Assembly: GCA_045603085.1 (NCBI GenBank)
Contig: JAZULL010000059.1
Location: forward strand, 1-64,000
DNA from: SVQP01 sp045603085
Lineage (GTDB): Bacteria > Bacillota > Clostridia > Oscillospirales > CAG-272
Length of the DNA stretch: 64,000 nt
Direction of reading: 5' to 3'
Of this stretch, positions 45,001 to 52,885 are shown one piece after another. Each line of letters begins with the position of its first letter. Within the stretch, counting starts at the first letter, position 1. The translations under genes and the position numbers were made by a program. A model generated the notes under the pieces. That model worked only from the letters and a program-made list of their open reading frames with translations. It searched no databases and was not told where the DNA came from.

Positions 45001-47745
45001 GCCCTCCTGATTGGACAGCGAGATGTAGTCGCGGTTTGCCGAGATCTTCTTGGATGCGGGATCCTGAATGAAGTAGAAGGAGCCAAGGAAGCTTACGTAG
45101 TCGCCGTACAGAGAGCCGATGGGACGGGAAGCGTAAGCGTCGGGCATGGTCTTGTCCTCAAAGTCGATGGCGTCGTCCAGCTCGTCCTTGTTGGTTTCAA
45201 AGTACTCAAGGTCGAACATGGGAGCGCGCGTCCAGTCGCCGTAGAATACAAGGAAGGGGCAGCCCAGATCGACCGTGCCCTCGCCCTGCGCGTCGAGCTG
45301 CACAAAGCCCTCAACGTACATGCCGTTCTCAAAGGACTCGTCCAGATACTTTCTGTCGGCGTCGCTCAGTGTCAGGGTCAGCTCCACGTCGGCAGTCTGA
45401 CCTGCCTGTACGGTCACGCTCTGACCGTTCTGCTGGCCGTTTGCGACAGAGGAAACGTTGACGCTGACGCCCTCGAGCAGATAACCCTCCTCGGTGACCA
45501 CGGTCTTGCCGTCCACCGTCTTGGTCTCGCTGACGCCCTCGGTCATGACAATTGCGGAAATATCATAGGTTAAGGCAGTAGAACCAAAGTTGACAATAGA
45601 GAATTTCAGGACGTAAACGCCTTCCTTGGAAGGATCGTCGCCAAGCTCGATCTTGGATTTGTCCATGACAGAGCCGTCCTTACGGCTGTAGGTCTGAATG
45701 TATGCGGTGGTCAGCGCGCACTCGTCAAGGTTGGCAAGACCTGCGCCCTGCTTTCTGACCGAGTAGGGCAGACCGTTCTTGCCCAGCACCACGTCTGCGG
45801 TGGACATCAGCAGTCTGTTGACCAGAGCCGCCACCTCGACGTCGTTCTTGGCAAGGTGAGAGAGGTTCTCCTTGACGTACTGGCGGAGCAGTGCAACAAC
45901 ACCCGACATGTTGGGCGTTGCCATGGAGGTACCCGAAATGCGGTCGTAATCCTGACCGGGAACAGCCGAGAGGATGGATCCGCCGTGTGCGGTGATCTCG
46001 GGCTTGATCTCCAGGTCGGGCGTGGGGCCCCAGGAGGAGAAGCCGGACATGAAGGGGCCGGAGGTCTGGGCGCGGCTGAACACGATAGTGCCCTTGCCCT
46101 GCGCGGCCAGCATCTCGCCGTCGTCCTGGCTGATCGAGCAGGAGGGAATGGTGGCGTCGCCAACGTTCATGCGGATCTCACCGGACACGTTGTTGTAAAT
46201 GATGACGGCGGCCGCACCCTTGGCCTGTGCAACGTTGACCTTTTCCTCAAAGGTGGTAGAGCCTCTGGCAACCAGCGCGACCTTGCCGGTCACGTCAATG
46301 CCGGTATAGTCAGCCGAGCGGCCTGCGCCGGGGATGAGAACGAATTCCAGCTCCAGCGAGTCAACGCCCTCGGGGAGCACGTCCTCCACCAGCTCCTTTG
46401 CCTCGCCCGCTCTGTCTGCGGAGTCGGTAAAGTAGATGATCTTGCCGTTGTACATCATGTAAGGGGTCTTTGCACCCTCGATCGACGCGACGCAGAGTGC
46501 GCCCGCGTAGGTGGAGGGAGAGCCGACGGTTGCGGAGTCGGGATTGGAGGTCAGTCCAAGGTTACCGTTCTTCTCCGAGCCGTAGGTGGAGTTGTAGCTG
46601 TTGGAGGCTGCAACCACCAGGCTGATGCCGGCCTCGCGGATGTGGTCGTAAACGCCTGCGATCTGTTCCTTTTCGTTCTCGGTCGAGAAGCCGCAGGAGG
46701 TACCGATCGAGAGGTTGATGACGTCAACGCCCAGCACCACGCAGTCCTCCAGCGCGCCAAGGATCCAGGAGGTGCGCGCCTGGGTGTCGGTATCCGAGAA
46801 GATCTTCATGGCCACCAGCTGTGCGTTGGGAGCGACGCCGGTGATGGTGTCGTCGCGGCCTACGATGATACCCGATACGTGCGTACCGTGGTCGGACTGG
46901 ATGGGGTAAACGTCCGAGTCTCTGTCGGCGTAGTCAAAGCTGTAGGGGACTTTTTCGCTGATGTAGACGTCCGAGGCGGTCAGACCGCTCTGGATGCCCG
47001 AGGCCTCGGTCTTGCCGACCAGACCCTCAACGTCGGCAAAGGTCATGCCCAGCTTGCTGCGGTCGGCGGTAAAGTTATTTACCGAGAAGGCGGTGTGGTA
47101 GTAGTCCAGACCCGTGTCCAGAACTGCCACGACCATGCCGGTGCCGTCGTAAGCGAAATCGGAGGAGTCGAAAATACCGGTCTCGTAAACGTCCACCACG
47201 TTTTCCACCAGCTTGGTCTCTGCGGGCAGATAGACCTCACCGACGATGGCGGTAGCCTGACCGTCAAGCAGCTCGTCAACCTTGTCCAGGTCGCCTGCCT
47301 TGACGGTGATCTCAAAGCCCGAGAGCACGGTGTCGTATTCCAAGCCGCGGTCATAGTCCAGCCCTGCCGCATCCAGTGTGGCAAGCAGCTGTGCTCTCTT
47401 GGCCGCGATGCGGCTTTTGACGTCTGCGGCCGCCGCGGACTGTGCATATTCGGACAGCGACAGGTCGGTGTCGGCGTCCTTATAAGCGTCCATGACGGTG
47501 GGAAGATCGGTTTTGATGATCAGGGAAATGATGTCCGTATCCGACACGGTGTCGGGGAGCTTGTGCACCACGTTTTTATCGAAAAGGTCTTCGATATTGG
47601 TCTGCACGTCGCCGTCGAACAGCCCGATATAATCCGAGCGCTCGGTTCCGGCAACCGTGACAGAGGACATGGTCAGAAGCATGGACAGCACCACGGTCAG
47701 AACGACCGCGGCCGTGATCACCCTTGCAAGTGTTTTCTTGTTCAT
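39022..47745 (-). CDS. Giant cell-envelope subtilase with PA domain, BspA-like repeats and C-terminal membrane hairpin
   Basis: A 2907-residue exported protease. A signal peptide (about 1-35) and pro-region precede an S8 catalytic domain: VAVLDTG (Asp, about 208), DHGTHVSG (His, about 286), AASN (oxyanion Asn) and GTSMATPN (Ser, about 603). A PA domain is inserted at about 485-530. Fn3-like and Big_2-like domains (VVWESSNPDIVTVDAKTG, about 1300-1340) follow, then more than 20 BspA-type leucine-rich repeats (xIGxxAFxxCxxL, about 1365-2185). A helix (about 2363-2390), a Lys/Pro-rich cytoplasmic loop and a second helix (about 2445-2468) put about 440 further residues, with a GLUG-like segment, outside again. 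It likely feeds the Opp importer. The start at 47745 is preferred over upstream in-frame codons because the signal peptide begins there. Confidence 0.9.
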   Translation of the reverse strand: MNKKTLARVITAAVVLTVVLSMLLTMSSVTVAGTERSDYIGLFDGDVQTNIEDLFDKNVVHKLPDTVSDTDIISLIIKTDLPTVMDAYKDADTDLSLSEYAQSAAAADVKSRIAAKRAQLLATLDAAGLDYDRGLEYDTVLSGFEITVKAGDLDKVDELLDGQATAIVGEVYLPAETKLVENVVDVYETGIFDSSDFAYDGTGMVVAVLDTGLDYYHTAFSVNNFTADRSKLGMTFADVEGLVGKTEASGIQSGLTASDVYISEKVPYSFDYADRDSDVYPIQSDHGTHVSGIIVGRDDTITGVAPNAQLVAMKIFSDTDTQARTSWILGALEDCVVLGVDVINLSIGTSCGFSTENEKEQIAGVYDHIREAGISLVVAASNSYNSTYGSEKNGNLGLTSNPDSATVGSPSTYAGALCVASIEGAKTPYMMYNGKIIYFTDSADRAGEAKELVEDVLPEGVDSLELEFVLIPGAGRSADYTGIDVTGKVALVARGSTTFEEKVNVAQAKGAAAVIIYNNVSGEIRMNVGDATIPSCSISQDDGEMLAAQGKGTIVFSRAQTSGPFMSGFSSWGPTPDLEIKPEITAHGGSILSAVPGQDYDRISGTSMATPNMSGVVALLRQYVKENLSHLAKNDVEVAALVNRLLMSTADVVLGKNGLPYSVRKQGAGLANLDECALTTAYIQTYSRKDGSVMDKSKIELGDDPSKEGVYVLKFSIVNFGSTALTYDISAIVMTEGVSETKTVDGKTVVTEEGYLLEGVSVNVSSVANGQQNGQSVTVQAGQTADVELTLTLSDADRKYLDESFENGMYVEGFVQLDAQGEGTVDLGCPFLVFYGDWTRAPMFDLEYFETNKDELDDAIDFEDKTMPDAYASRPIGSLYGDYVSFLGSFYFIQDPASKKISANRDYISLSNQEGAINSLEYVWMGMLRGAKEMKITITDDATGEVVFERTAEYIRKAYSDGGPTIFPANLDVGFSAIEQNLKNNTKYTVTIKGLLDYGDGGADTNLRNTMTFPLYTDFEAPAVTDCVYYTEYDKSSQVNRLYAKVSIYDNHYSMGYQAGYVTLTDTGYIFKSFGKYVTAIYSEYNNTTDVIIELTDYVDDIKSGAAHKNTFALTCYDYAMNEATYEIGLPDEYVDFYLPEFEGFVPTPEQNMPVLELSPYQTYELNPVLYPDSSWSELLDYVTFNPDNVKIVGNTLVPVTPGTVTRIRITDPNDSKSYYEFRVKVLSEGDAGYVQYDKPVTDFFDLTGYFVDKAFYFVNSSDRELGVTGDEAKFGSTNYRFEMYPSESVTVRYKLDAYFPDDTKVVWESSNPDIVTVDAKTGTIVAQKEGFASVTASVVMDGKSTYYSKSISIEVKDPYVTSGPVLQNYFGLGGTVVIPESLSLTEIGQFAFSNYDYIDKLPEEITEENPEYSKIWYIGEDTIKEVVIPEGVETISSYAFANLTALERVVLPSTLTRIDWGAFYGCTSLKTVVGLENVKFINESAFEGCALTGSVKLDSAVAIADYAFAGNRSLSSLTLSESIQSIGKHAFANNSSLKKLTINAPIYKLGMYAFAGCESLTEVTLNTAVVPTGAFQGAKKLEKVTLGKDVAVINENAFGGTKLSSINIDAANTRFVTGENLSYIVDKTNSTLILVAPATKGEFAPDLNVTAIGTGAFSGNANVTSVVLPGVTKLSPYAFAGCSKLTTVTLGQLTEIGEHAFDGCSKLTVAPSFAGLSAIGDYAFSGSGLTSVTLPDGIKVGKGAFSECIGLESVTVGADVVLGDDAFALLSNRNMEIRSESMPNDLFSYVYYVAFKSPLTSLTVGDNVQIGNRAFWGAVKLQSVTLGSGVSIGDYAFYNAASLSDIDLSGVTSIGAYAFSGEVYNDYYDENLTSPVVDVNGEYVYRYFAPIFTSVKLNSLTSMGTEAFAYCQLLEKVTLGADVKVIPDKAFLYCRNLSEINLEGVTDIGSNTFYTTALSSLKLDSIKSIGTYAFAYCEQLSSVTFGQSGVTVSEGAFAYDTKLSAVSGMQNVSHVGDYAFAYSILPGADLSGASYIGTHAFYKDTMADFALTLGSALTDMGDNPFAMCRLTKLSSTETLTFNGKEYISTVYTYDISDNVRVIDGNLYRVVPKGLELIAYTGDDTSVTVADGTVRISAMAFAGAPVKQVTLPYTLASIGHKAFYDCEDLKLVVFSSYNAPILEEEFDALYHESYENIPATGDYSFYAADGSTLTKPGLGIIKYYMWNADTSYHNTYYGASFVDYIGHVDSPITMVRPVNGHHYDSFIFAQYFDTFIDGSAAADDVTLAAIAAINAIPEKVTLEDKALVEAARAAYDKISTMEQKALVYNLDKLTQAERRIADLEALAGESGSAEPTPEPPAGVSVTKVLSIALAIVGVISLVLAIACFILARKVFTPEYLAELKAAQKAKVKAKAEKPIKLNKPHKPRGMNKPGKLAQAFAAVPFGKIFTIISVVAIGAAIILMLGTLFSSAGSQWKDPYKQLDKQGYDVSIRYDAGDGTFANRDVTVVDVFAIGDYTVDENGKIHISLLDPQDKLRGAQAYVVDNPGYTLAGWYTDRQPRVDQQGRPLDEYGELTEISGREQGWVYSSRWDFDTDTVTVDPETVKSGSDAVLTLYAAWVPGVQFNLYDLNTLDENGNPTLIQTYVSSKLSIPVWKNGAISLGGNFPKLEGTPNAIYADVQMTTPLTDPLTLDINYENGTTNSPAMNVYVDLWEGSWFKISSVKQLYKHARADGNYIIEADLDFSVKGAIWPTAFYKGQNQFTGQIIGNGHKMSNITVVQPNGAQQGGLFGFIGAGACITDLHFENVTYTAVGSRLQGSTIGLFAGTISEQATVRNVTVSGKLLIDPSLYLDGMDSAVYGLIAGSGNTDGISLENVSAQLTGDNKMGAILTVNPETGEITLTPRKQN

Positions 47746-47818
47746 GTTGCGTTCTTTGCCTTTCTTTGTTTCTGCCGATTTTTTACGAGATATCATAAAA
47801 ATGACGATATATACAATA

Positions 47819-47847
47819 ATTATATCACAAACAGAAAAAAAGAGCAA
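47819..47847 (-). promoter_or_regulatory. Promoter of the protease-opp operon
   Basis: On the minus strand, TTGCTC (47842-47847), 17 nt, TATAAT (47819-47824), 74 nt upstream of the protease start. No other strong promoter was seen down to the end of the operon. The rest of the 346-nt divergent gap to 48091 is AT-rich and shows only this promoter and the one at 47963. Confidence 0.7.
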
Positions 47848-47962
47848 GGGCTTTGTTCAATATATAATTATATATGTAGCATAAATTAAACGGTCTTACG
47901 GTAAAGGTAATAGGGAAACTCTACAAAAAAACCGACCCCGAAAGGCAAAAATTCAAATCCTC

Positions 47963-47991
47963 TTGATTTATTCGCCGCTTTGTGATACAAT
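47963..47991 (+). promoter_or_regulatory. Promoter of the thioredoxin-like lipoprotein gene
   Basis: TTGATT (47963-47968), 17 nt, TACAAT (47986-47991). The start codon lies 100 nt downstream. Confidence 0.6.
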
Positions 47992-48091
47992 AGTACCAAC
48001 AATATACTATTTTATAATCGGTGAGTCTGCGCGGCAGACGGACCGATACGGCATTTTGAAGAAATTCAGTACGTAAAACAGGAGAAAACAC

Positions 48092-50872
48092 ATGAAGAAT
48101 TTGATCAAAAAGATGGCACTTGTGCTCTCTGTGATCCTTGTTGTCTGCATGGTTCTGACCGCCTGCAACCCCAATCCCGGCGGCGGCGAGCAGGACACGA
48201 CACCCGGCTCTGAGCAGACGGGAGAGCAGACCACCACCGATCAGGGCAACACCCCCGCGGGTGAAAAAAAGGCCTACACGGTTGAGGTCAAGTCGATCGG
48301 CGGCATGGCACTGGAGGGTATTACGGTTAAGGTATATGCCGACAGTACTATGACCGACCTGGTCGATTTCGGCACGACCGATGCGACGGGTAAGGTCACC
48401 ATCGAGATGCCCGAAAAGGACGGCTACGTGGCTGAGCTGACCGGCCTGCCCGCAGGCTATGAGTGCGAGCCCTATTATGAATTCGTGGGCGGCGGCGCAA
48501 GCATCTACGTGGTATCGCGCGTCATTTCGGACACCAATATTACAGGCGTTTCCTATAAGGTGGGCGACGTCATCCGTGATTTCACGGTCGTGGACACCGA
48601 CGGCACCTCTCACACTCTTTCCGAAATTCTCAAGGAAAAAGAGCTGGTCGTGCTCAACTTCTGGTACACCACCTGCTCCTGGTGTGTAGAGGAATTCCCC
48701 TACATGGAAACGGCTTATCAGAGTTATAACGACAAGGTTGAGGTCCTGGCGCTTGACCCCTACGGCACCGACAGCGAGAGCGCGATTGCCGATTTCAAGG
48801 CCAATATGGGACTTTCCTTCCCCATGATCAAGGATTACAACGCGCTTTACGCCGCATTTGGCGTTACTGCGTTCCCCACTTCGGTATTTGTTGACCGCTA
48901 CGGCGTGATCTGCCTGATCGAGGCGGGTGCGCTGATCGGCAATCAGCCCTTCACGGTTGCCTTCGATCATTTCACCGGCGACGATTACGTGCAGGGACTT
49001 TACCAAAGCGTTGAAAGCCTCGTTCCCGAGGTAGAGGTCAACGTTTCCATGCCCGATCCCTCCGAGATCGCGGCCGCGATCAACGGCGAGGGCTTCAATT
49101 GCACCTACCGTGCAGAGGAGTCCGAGGAGTATAAGGACATCACCTGGCCCTTTGTACTTGGCGAAAAGGACGGTTATGCATGCATCAAGCCGGCAAATAC
49201 CGGCGTTGCAAACTCCTTCTCGCTTCTGTATTGCGATATCGAGCTTAAGGCGGGACAGGCCGTTTGCTTTGATTTCTTCTCCTCCAGCGAGCAGTACAGC
49301 GACGTGCTGTATACCATTGTGGACGGTGTGGATGTCAACAGCATTTCCGGCAGCATGGGCTGGACCAGCTGTTACCCTTACGTTGCAACCGAGGACGGCA
49401 CCTATGAGCTTGCCTTCACCTACGTCAAGGACGGCGATACCGACGAGGGTGAGGATACCGTTTATATCAGAAATCTGCGCGTTGTGGATCTGGCAAACAT
49501 CGATACTCCCACGTATATCCCCCGTGAGGTGGCAACCGACCGCGCCGAGGACGGCTTTGGCTATAACAAGTATGCCGAGGTGGTGTTCAACGAGGCGGAC
49601 GGCTACTACCACGTCGGTACCGTTGACGGCCCTCTGCTTCTGGCAGACCTGATGAACTACACCCAGTTCAGCCAGCAGACGGTGTTCGATATGGCTTACA
49701 ACGGCCTGATCTCCGAGGATTTCTATGACAGAGCCGTAGATTATTTCTCCTTTGCCTCCAACTCTCAGCTGGCAGGCGTTTGCACGGTCAATGCGGAGCT
49801 TGCGGATCTTTTGCGCGAGGTAGCGGCCGCATTGGGTGCCGAGGGTCACGACAGAGAGTGGCTGCAGATGTGCATTTACTTTGATGCATACGGCACGGGC
49901 GGCGCACAGCTGGTTGACCCCATCCAGGGTCTTGCTCCCTTCTGCGCTTACAAGGCAGAGCTTGGTGAAAACTCCTTCACCTATAACCGCGTGATCATGC
50001 CCAGAGGCCTGCTTGCGGAATTTATCCCCGAGGTTTCGGGCGTATACCGCATTACCTCTTACAGCGATCAGGACGTGGACGGCTGGCTGTTTGACGGCAA
50101 CCATCAGGAGCTGATGGTTTACGAGCATTGCGAGAGAATGTATTTTGATATGGCCAACGTTTCCATGGTTTACTACATGGAGGCCGGTACCCCTTATTAT
50201 ATTGACATTGCTTATTGGGACGTTTACGGCGTGGGAACCATTCCTTACACTGTGGAATATCTGGGCGAGAGCTATGAGTATTTCCGCACCTGCGCTCCCG
50301 GCTACTTCACCTACTATGAAACCGAGGACGAGAACGTGACAAACGAGATCGTCGGCGGCGGCATCAAGGTAGCACTTGGCGAGGACGACTACTATCACGA
50401 GCTTCGCGAGGACGGCAGCCTTGGCAGCATCATTTATGCCGACTTTACAAGCGTTTCCACGATCTTCAGCCACTCTCTGGCGCAGATGGCGGACATGAAT
50501 GCCTTTAATTTCAAGTATACCGAGGGTGATTTGCTGATCCTTGGCTATATGGAAAAGTATCCCGGAAACACCAGAGAAAAGCTGCAGGAGCTGTGGGGCG
50601 ACGCCTTTGAGGAGTATGCAGAGGAATATGAGCTTGACGAGGTGCTCGCGGGCACTTATCACGGCGGCGGTGAGGATATGACCGAGATCGCCAAGAAATA
50701 TGCCGGCATGACGCTGCCTGAAAGCGAGGAAGCTCCCGAGCTGGAGGGATGTGTAGCTGTCAACCAAGAGCTGGCAGATCTGCTTCAGAAGCTGATGGAT
50801 AAGTACACGTTCCAGGGTGTGGACAACTCCTGGATCAAGCTGTGCTTCTACTACCAGCATCTGGGCAACTAA
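48092..50872 (+). CDS. Large lipoprotein with Cna-B-like and thioredoxin-like domains
   Basis: A 926-residue lipoprotein. The signal peptide ends in lipobox LTAC (about 22-25), followed by a Thr/Gly/Glu stalk and a Cna-B-like beta domain (about 60-140). A TlpA/AhpC-type thioredoxin-like domain spans about 150-310, with VLNFWYTTCSWCVEEFP carrying a CxxC pair near residue 195 and the cis-Pro segment FGVTAFPTSVFVD. The remaining 600 residues are beta-rich and contain at least two modules opened by YYHVG- or YYHEL-type motifs, shared with the next lipoprotein. A surface thiol-disulfide role is inferred from the CxxC. Good AGGAG site before the ATG. Confidence 0.82.
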   Translation: MKNLIKKMALVLSVILVVCMVLTACNPNPGGGEQDTTPGSEQTGEQTTTDQGNTPAGEKKAYTVEVKSIGGMALEGITVKVYADSTMTDLVDFGTTDATGKVTIEMPEKDGYVAELTGLPAGYECEPYYEFVGGGASIYVVSRVISDTNITGVSYKVGDVIRDFTVVDTDGTSHTLSEILKEKELVVLNFWYTTCSWCVEEFPYMETAYQSYNDKVEVLALDPYGTDSESAIADFKANMGLSFPMIKDYNALYAAFGVTAFPTSVFVDRYGVICLIEAGALIGNQPFTVAFDHFTGDDYVQGLYQSVESLVPEVEVNVSMPDPSEIAAAINGEGFNCTYRAEESEEYKDITWPFVLGEKDGYACIKPANTGVANSFSLLYCDIELKAGQAVCFDFFSSSEQYSDVLYTIVDGVDVNSISGSMGWTSCYPYVATEDGTYELAFTYVKDGDTDEGEDTVYIRNLRVVDLANIDTPTYIPREVATDRAEDGFGYNKYAEVVFNEADGYYHVGTVDGPLLLADLMNYTQFSQQTVFDMAYNGLISEDFYDRAVDYFSFASNSQLAGVCTVNAELADLLREVAAALGAEGHDREWLQMCIYFDAYGTGGAQLVDPIQGLAPFCAYKAELGENSFTYNRVIMPRGLLAEFIPEVSGVYRITSYSDQDVDGWLFDGNHQELMVYEHCERMYFDMANVSMVYYMEAGTPYYIDIAYWDVYGVGTIPYTVEYLGESYEYFRTCAPGYFTYYETEDENVTNEIVGGGIKVALGEDDYYHELREDGSLGSIIYADFTSVSTIFSHSLAQMADMNAFNFKYTEGDLLILGYMEKYPGNTREKLQELWGDAFEEYAEEYELDEVLAGTYHGGGEDMTEIAKKYAGMTLPESEEAPELEGCVAVNQELADLLQKLMDKYTFQGVDNSWIKLCFYYQHLGN

Positions 50873-50885
50873 TCACTTGAAAATT

Positions 50886-50917
50886 TTGCCGAACCTCTTG
50901 CAAAAGAGGTTCGGCAA
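50886..50917. other. Long hairpin without T-run
   Basis: TTGCCGAACCTCTT and AAGAGGTTCGGCAA form a perfect 14-bp stem with a GCAA loop, 13 nt after the preceding stop codon. Only TGCCGTCTTTTG follows, so termination would be weak; it may protect the 3' end or attenuate read-through into the next lipoprotein gene. Confidence 0.6.
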
Positions 50918-51006
50918 TGCCGTCTTTTGCGCCAATCGTGTGACGCAAAAGAATATTAACCAACGATTTAAAAATCAACCGCGAATATTGAATATTGAGG
51001 ATTTTT

Positions 51007-52359
51007 ATGAGAATTTTTAATAAAAACATGCCCGTGATCCTGCTGGCGGTCTTGCTTTGCCTGAGCCTTTTGATGGTGGCGTGTGACGGCGGCAAGCAGC
51101 CCCCCGAGTCCTCCGACCCCGAACAGACCGGGCAGGTAACCGAGGATCCTGCGACCGATACCACCGATGAAGTGACCGGTGACGAGGACAAGACCGACGA
51201 GAGCGGCTCCGAGGAGCAGACCACCGAGGGGGAGACGCAGCCTGCCGAGATCACTTATACCGTCAGCGTGACCGGCTCGGACGGCAATCCCAGACAGGGT
51301 GCGCTCGTGCGCTTTCTGAAGGGTGGCGAGCAGGTGACAACGGCTGTCACGGCAGCTGACGGCGCGGCAAGCGTGGATCTTTTGCCCGATACTTACGACG
51401 TGGTCATTGACAATATTCTGGGCGAGAAATACAGTACAGAGGGCTGTGTCGTCACCCCCGAGAGCACCGCACTTTCGATCAGACTTTACGGTCTGCCTGC
51501 TATGGGTGAAGAGATCTATGCATACGATGCAGCCGCAGACGATTATATCGGCTATATGGCCAACCGCATCGTGGAGGGCTCGACCTTCGTGACGTTGAAT
51601 GCGGATGACATGACCTACTATCTGTTTACCGCATCGCGCGGCGGTATGTTCCGCTTGTCCTTTGATGCGGATCTGCCGGTTTCGATCGGCTACTTTGGCT
51701 CGACCTCGTACGTCGTGACCGAGTCCCTCTCGCCCGAGGAAAATAACGCCATTACGGTCGAGGTTTACGACGACATGGCGTACAATTACGCCTTTGTCAT
51801 CGGCGTCAAGGCCGAGGATGCGGCACTTACCGAGTGCGTTTTGACAATTGAGTACGTTGCCGAGCGCGAGACCGACGAAACCGAGCTGCCCTGGAACGAC
51901 GTCATGCCGAGCGGAGAGCTTGCGCAGTTTACTAAGCCCGTGGGCACTCTGGGTAAGTTTGACCTGGAGGGAGATATCGTCACGCTGGTGCTTGGTGCGG
52001 ATGGCTACTATCACGTTGGCAGCGCGGACGGTCCTTTGGTGCTGATCAATCTGGATAACAGCACGGGATATTTAGACGCGCTGACCACGGTGTGCGCAAA
52101 CCAACGCCTTGGCGTGTACGTGTATGACGAGGATGGCAATCTCGTGTCCAAGGACAGCTACAACGAGCTGATCTATGCATACAATGCGGTAAGTGACGGT
52201 GGCTATTATCCGCTGGATCAGACCATGCTGGATATGCTTGTGGCGGTTGGCAACTATATGGGCTGGTATGATGCTTCCTCGCCTATGTATCTGTTTGGCG
52301 GCAAGGTGCTGACCGTGGAGAACGCGCACCTGTTTGCCTGCGTATATCTGCAAAATTAA
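51007..52359 (+). CDS. Lipoprotein with Cna-B-like domain, related to the preceding gene
   Basis: A 450-residue lipoprotein. The lipobox is MVAC (about 20-23), followed by an acidic Thr/Asp/Glu stalk (to about 80) and a Cna-B-like domain (about 85-150, YTVSVTGSDGNPRQGALVRFL). Beta-rich sequence follows, then a module GYYHVGSADGPLVLINL at about 330-445. That module is closely like GYYHVGTVDGPLLLADL in the preceding 926-residue protein, but there is no thioredoxin-like domain here. The start at 51007 is set by GAGG 6 nt upstream; a TTG 12 nt earlier overlaps that site. The two proteins are probably products of duplication. Confidence 0.75.
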   Translation: MRIFNKNMPVILLAVLLCLSLLMVACDGGKQPPESSDPEQTGQVTEDPATDTTDEVTGDEDKTDESGSEEQTTEGETQPAEITYTVSVTGSDGNPRQGALVRFLKGGEQVTTAVTAADGAASVDLLPDTYDVVIDNILGEKYSTEGCVVTPESTALSIRLYGLPAMGEEIYAYDAAADDYIGYMANRIVEGSTFVTLNADDMTYYLFTASRGGMFRLSFDADLPVSIGYFGSTSYVVTESLSPEENNAITVEVYDDMAYNYAFVIGVKAEDAALTECVLTIEYVAERETDETELPWNDVMPSGELAQFTKPVGTLGKFDLEGDIVTLVLGADGYYHVGSADGPLVLINLDNSTGYLDALTTVCANQRLGVYVYDEDGNLVSKDSYNELIYAYNAVSDGGYYPLDQTMLDMLVAVGNYMGWYDASSPMYLFGGKVLTVENAHLFACVYLQN

Positions 52360-52376
52360 TTTCAAGGAGATAAACG

Positions 52377-52817
52377 ATGAATACCAAAAGATTTACCATG
52401 ATTCTGGCGGCAGCTTTGATGCTGCTGGCTGTTGTGATGACCGCTGTTGCATGTGATAGCGGCAATCCCGAGACTCCTACCACCGAGCAGAGCACCGAGG
52501 CGCCCACCCAGGGCTCCGAAAAGCCTGCCGAGTCCGAGACTGTCGAGGAAACCACCGATGACGGCAAGGTAACCTACACCGTCAAGGTCGTGGATGCATC
52601 CGGCGCACCCGTTGAAGGCGTTGCCGTACAGTTCTGTGACGATAACGGCTGCCGTATGCCCGTGGCTACCAACGCCGAGGGCATCGTGACCCTGACCGAT
52701 GCAGAGAGCAACTTCCACGTCACTCTGGCGTCCGTGCCCGCCGGCTATGCCGCTGATACCACCGAGTATTATTTCGATGGCGAGGTTGAGATCACCATCA
52801 CCCTTGCGGCTGAGTAA
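52377..52817 (+). CDS. Small Cna-B-like lipoprotein
   Basis: A 146-residue lipoprotein: lipobox AVAC (about 23-26), Thr/Glu stalk, and one Cna-B-like beta domain (about 63-146, VTYTVKVVDASGAPVEGVAVQF). The domain resembles those of the two preceding lipoproteins. It lies 17 nt after the 450-residue lipoprotein gene, with AAGGAG before the ATG, so the three genes look like a duplicated series. It ends at a terminator. Confidence 0.75.
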   Translation: MNTKRFTMILAAALMLLAVVMTAVACDSGNPETPTTEQSTEAPTQGSEKPAESETVEETTDDGKVTYTVKVVDASGAPVEGVAVQFCDDNGCRMPVATNAEGIVTLTDAESNFHVTLASVPAGYAADTTEYYFDGEVEITITLAAE

Positions 52818-52828
52818 AAGGGCGCAAC

Positions 52829-52875
52829 AAAAAGAGAGAACGTTTCGGCTATGAACCGATTCGTTCTCTCTTTTT
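52829..52875. terminator. Bidirectional terminator
   Basis: AAAAAGAGAGAACG and CGTTCTCTCTTTTT form the outer stem, with an inner TCGG/CCGA stem. T- and A-runs at the two ends allow use by both convergent genes. Confidence 0.85.
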
Positions 52876-52885
52876 CTGTCTGAGA

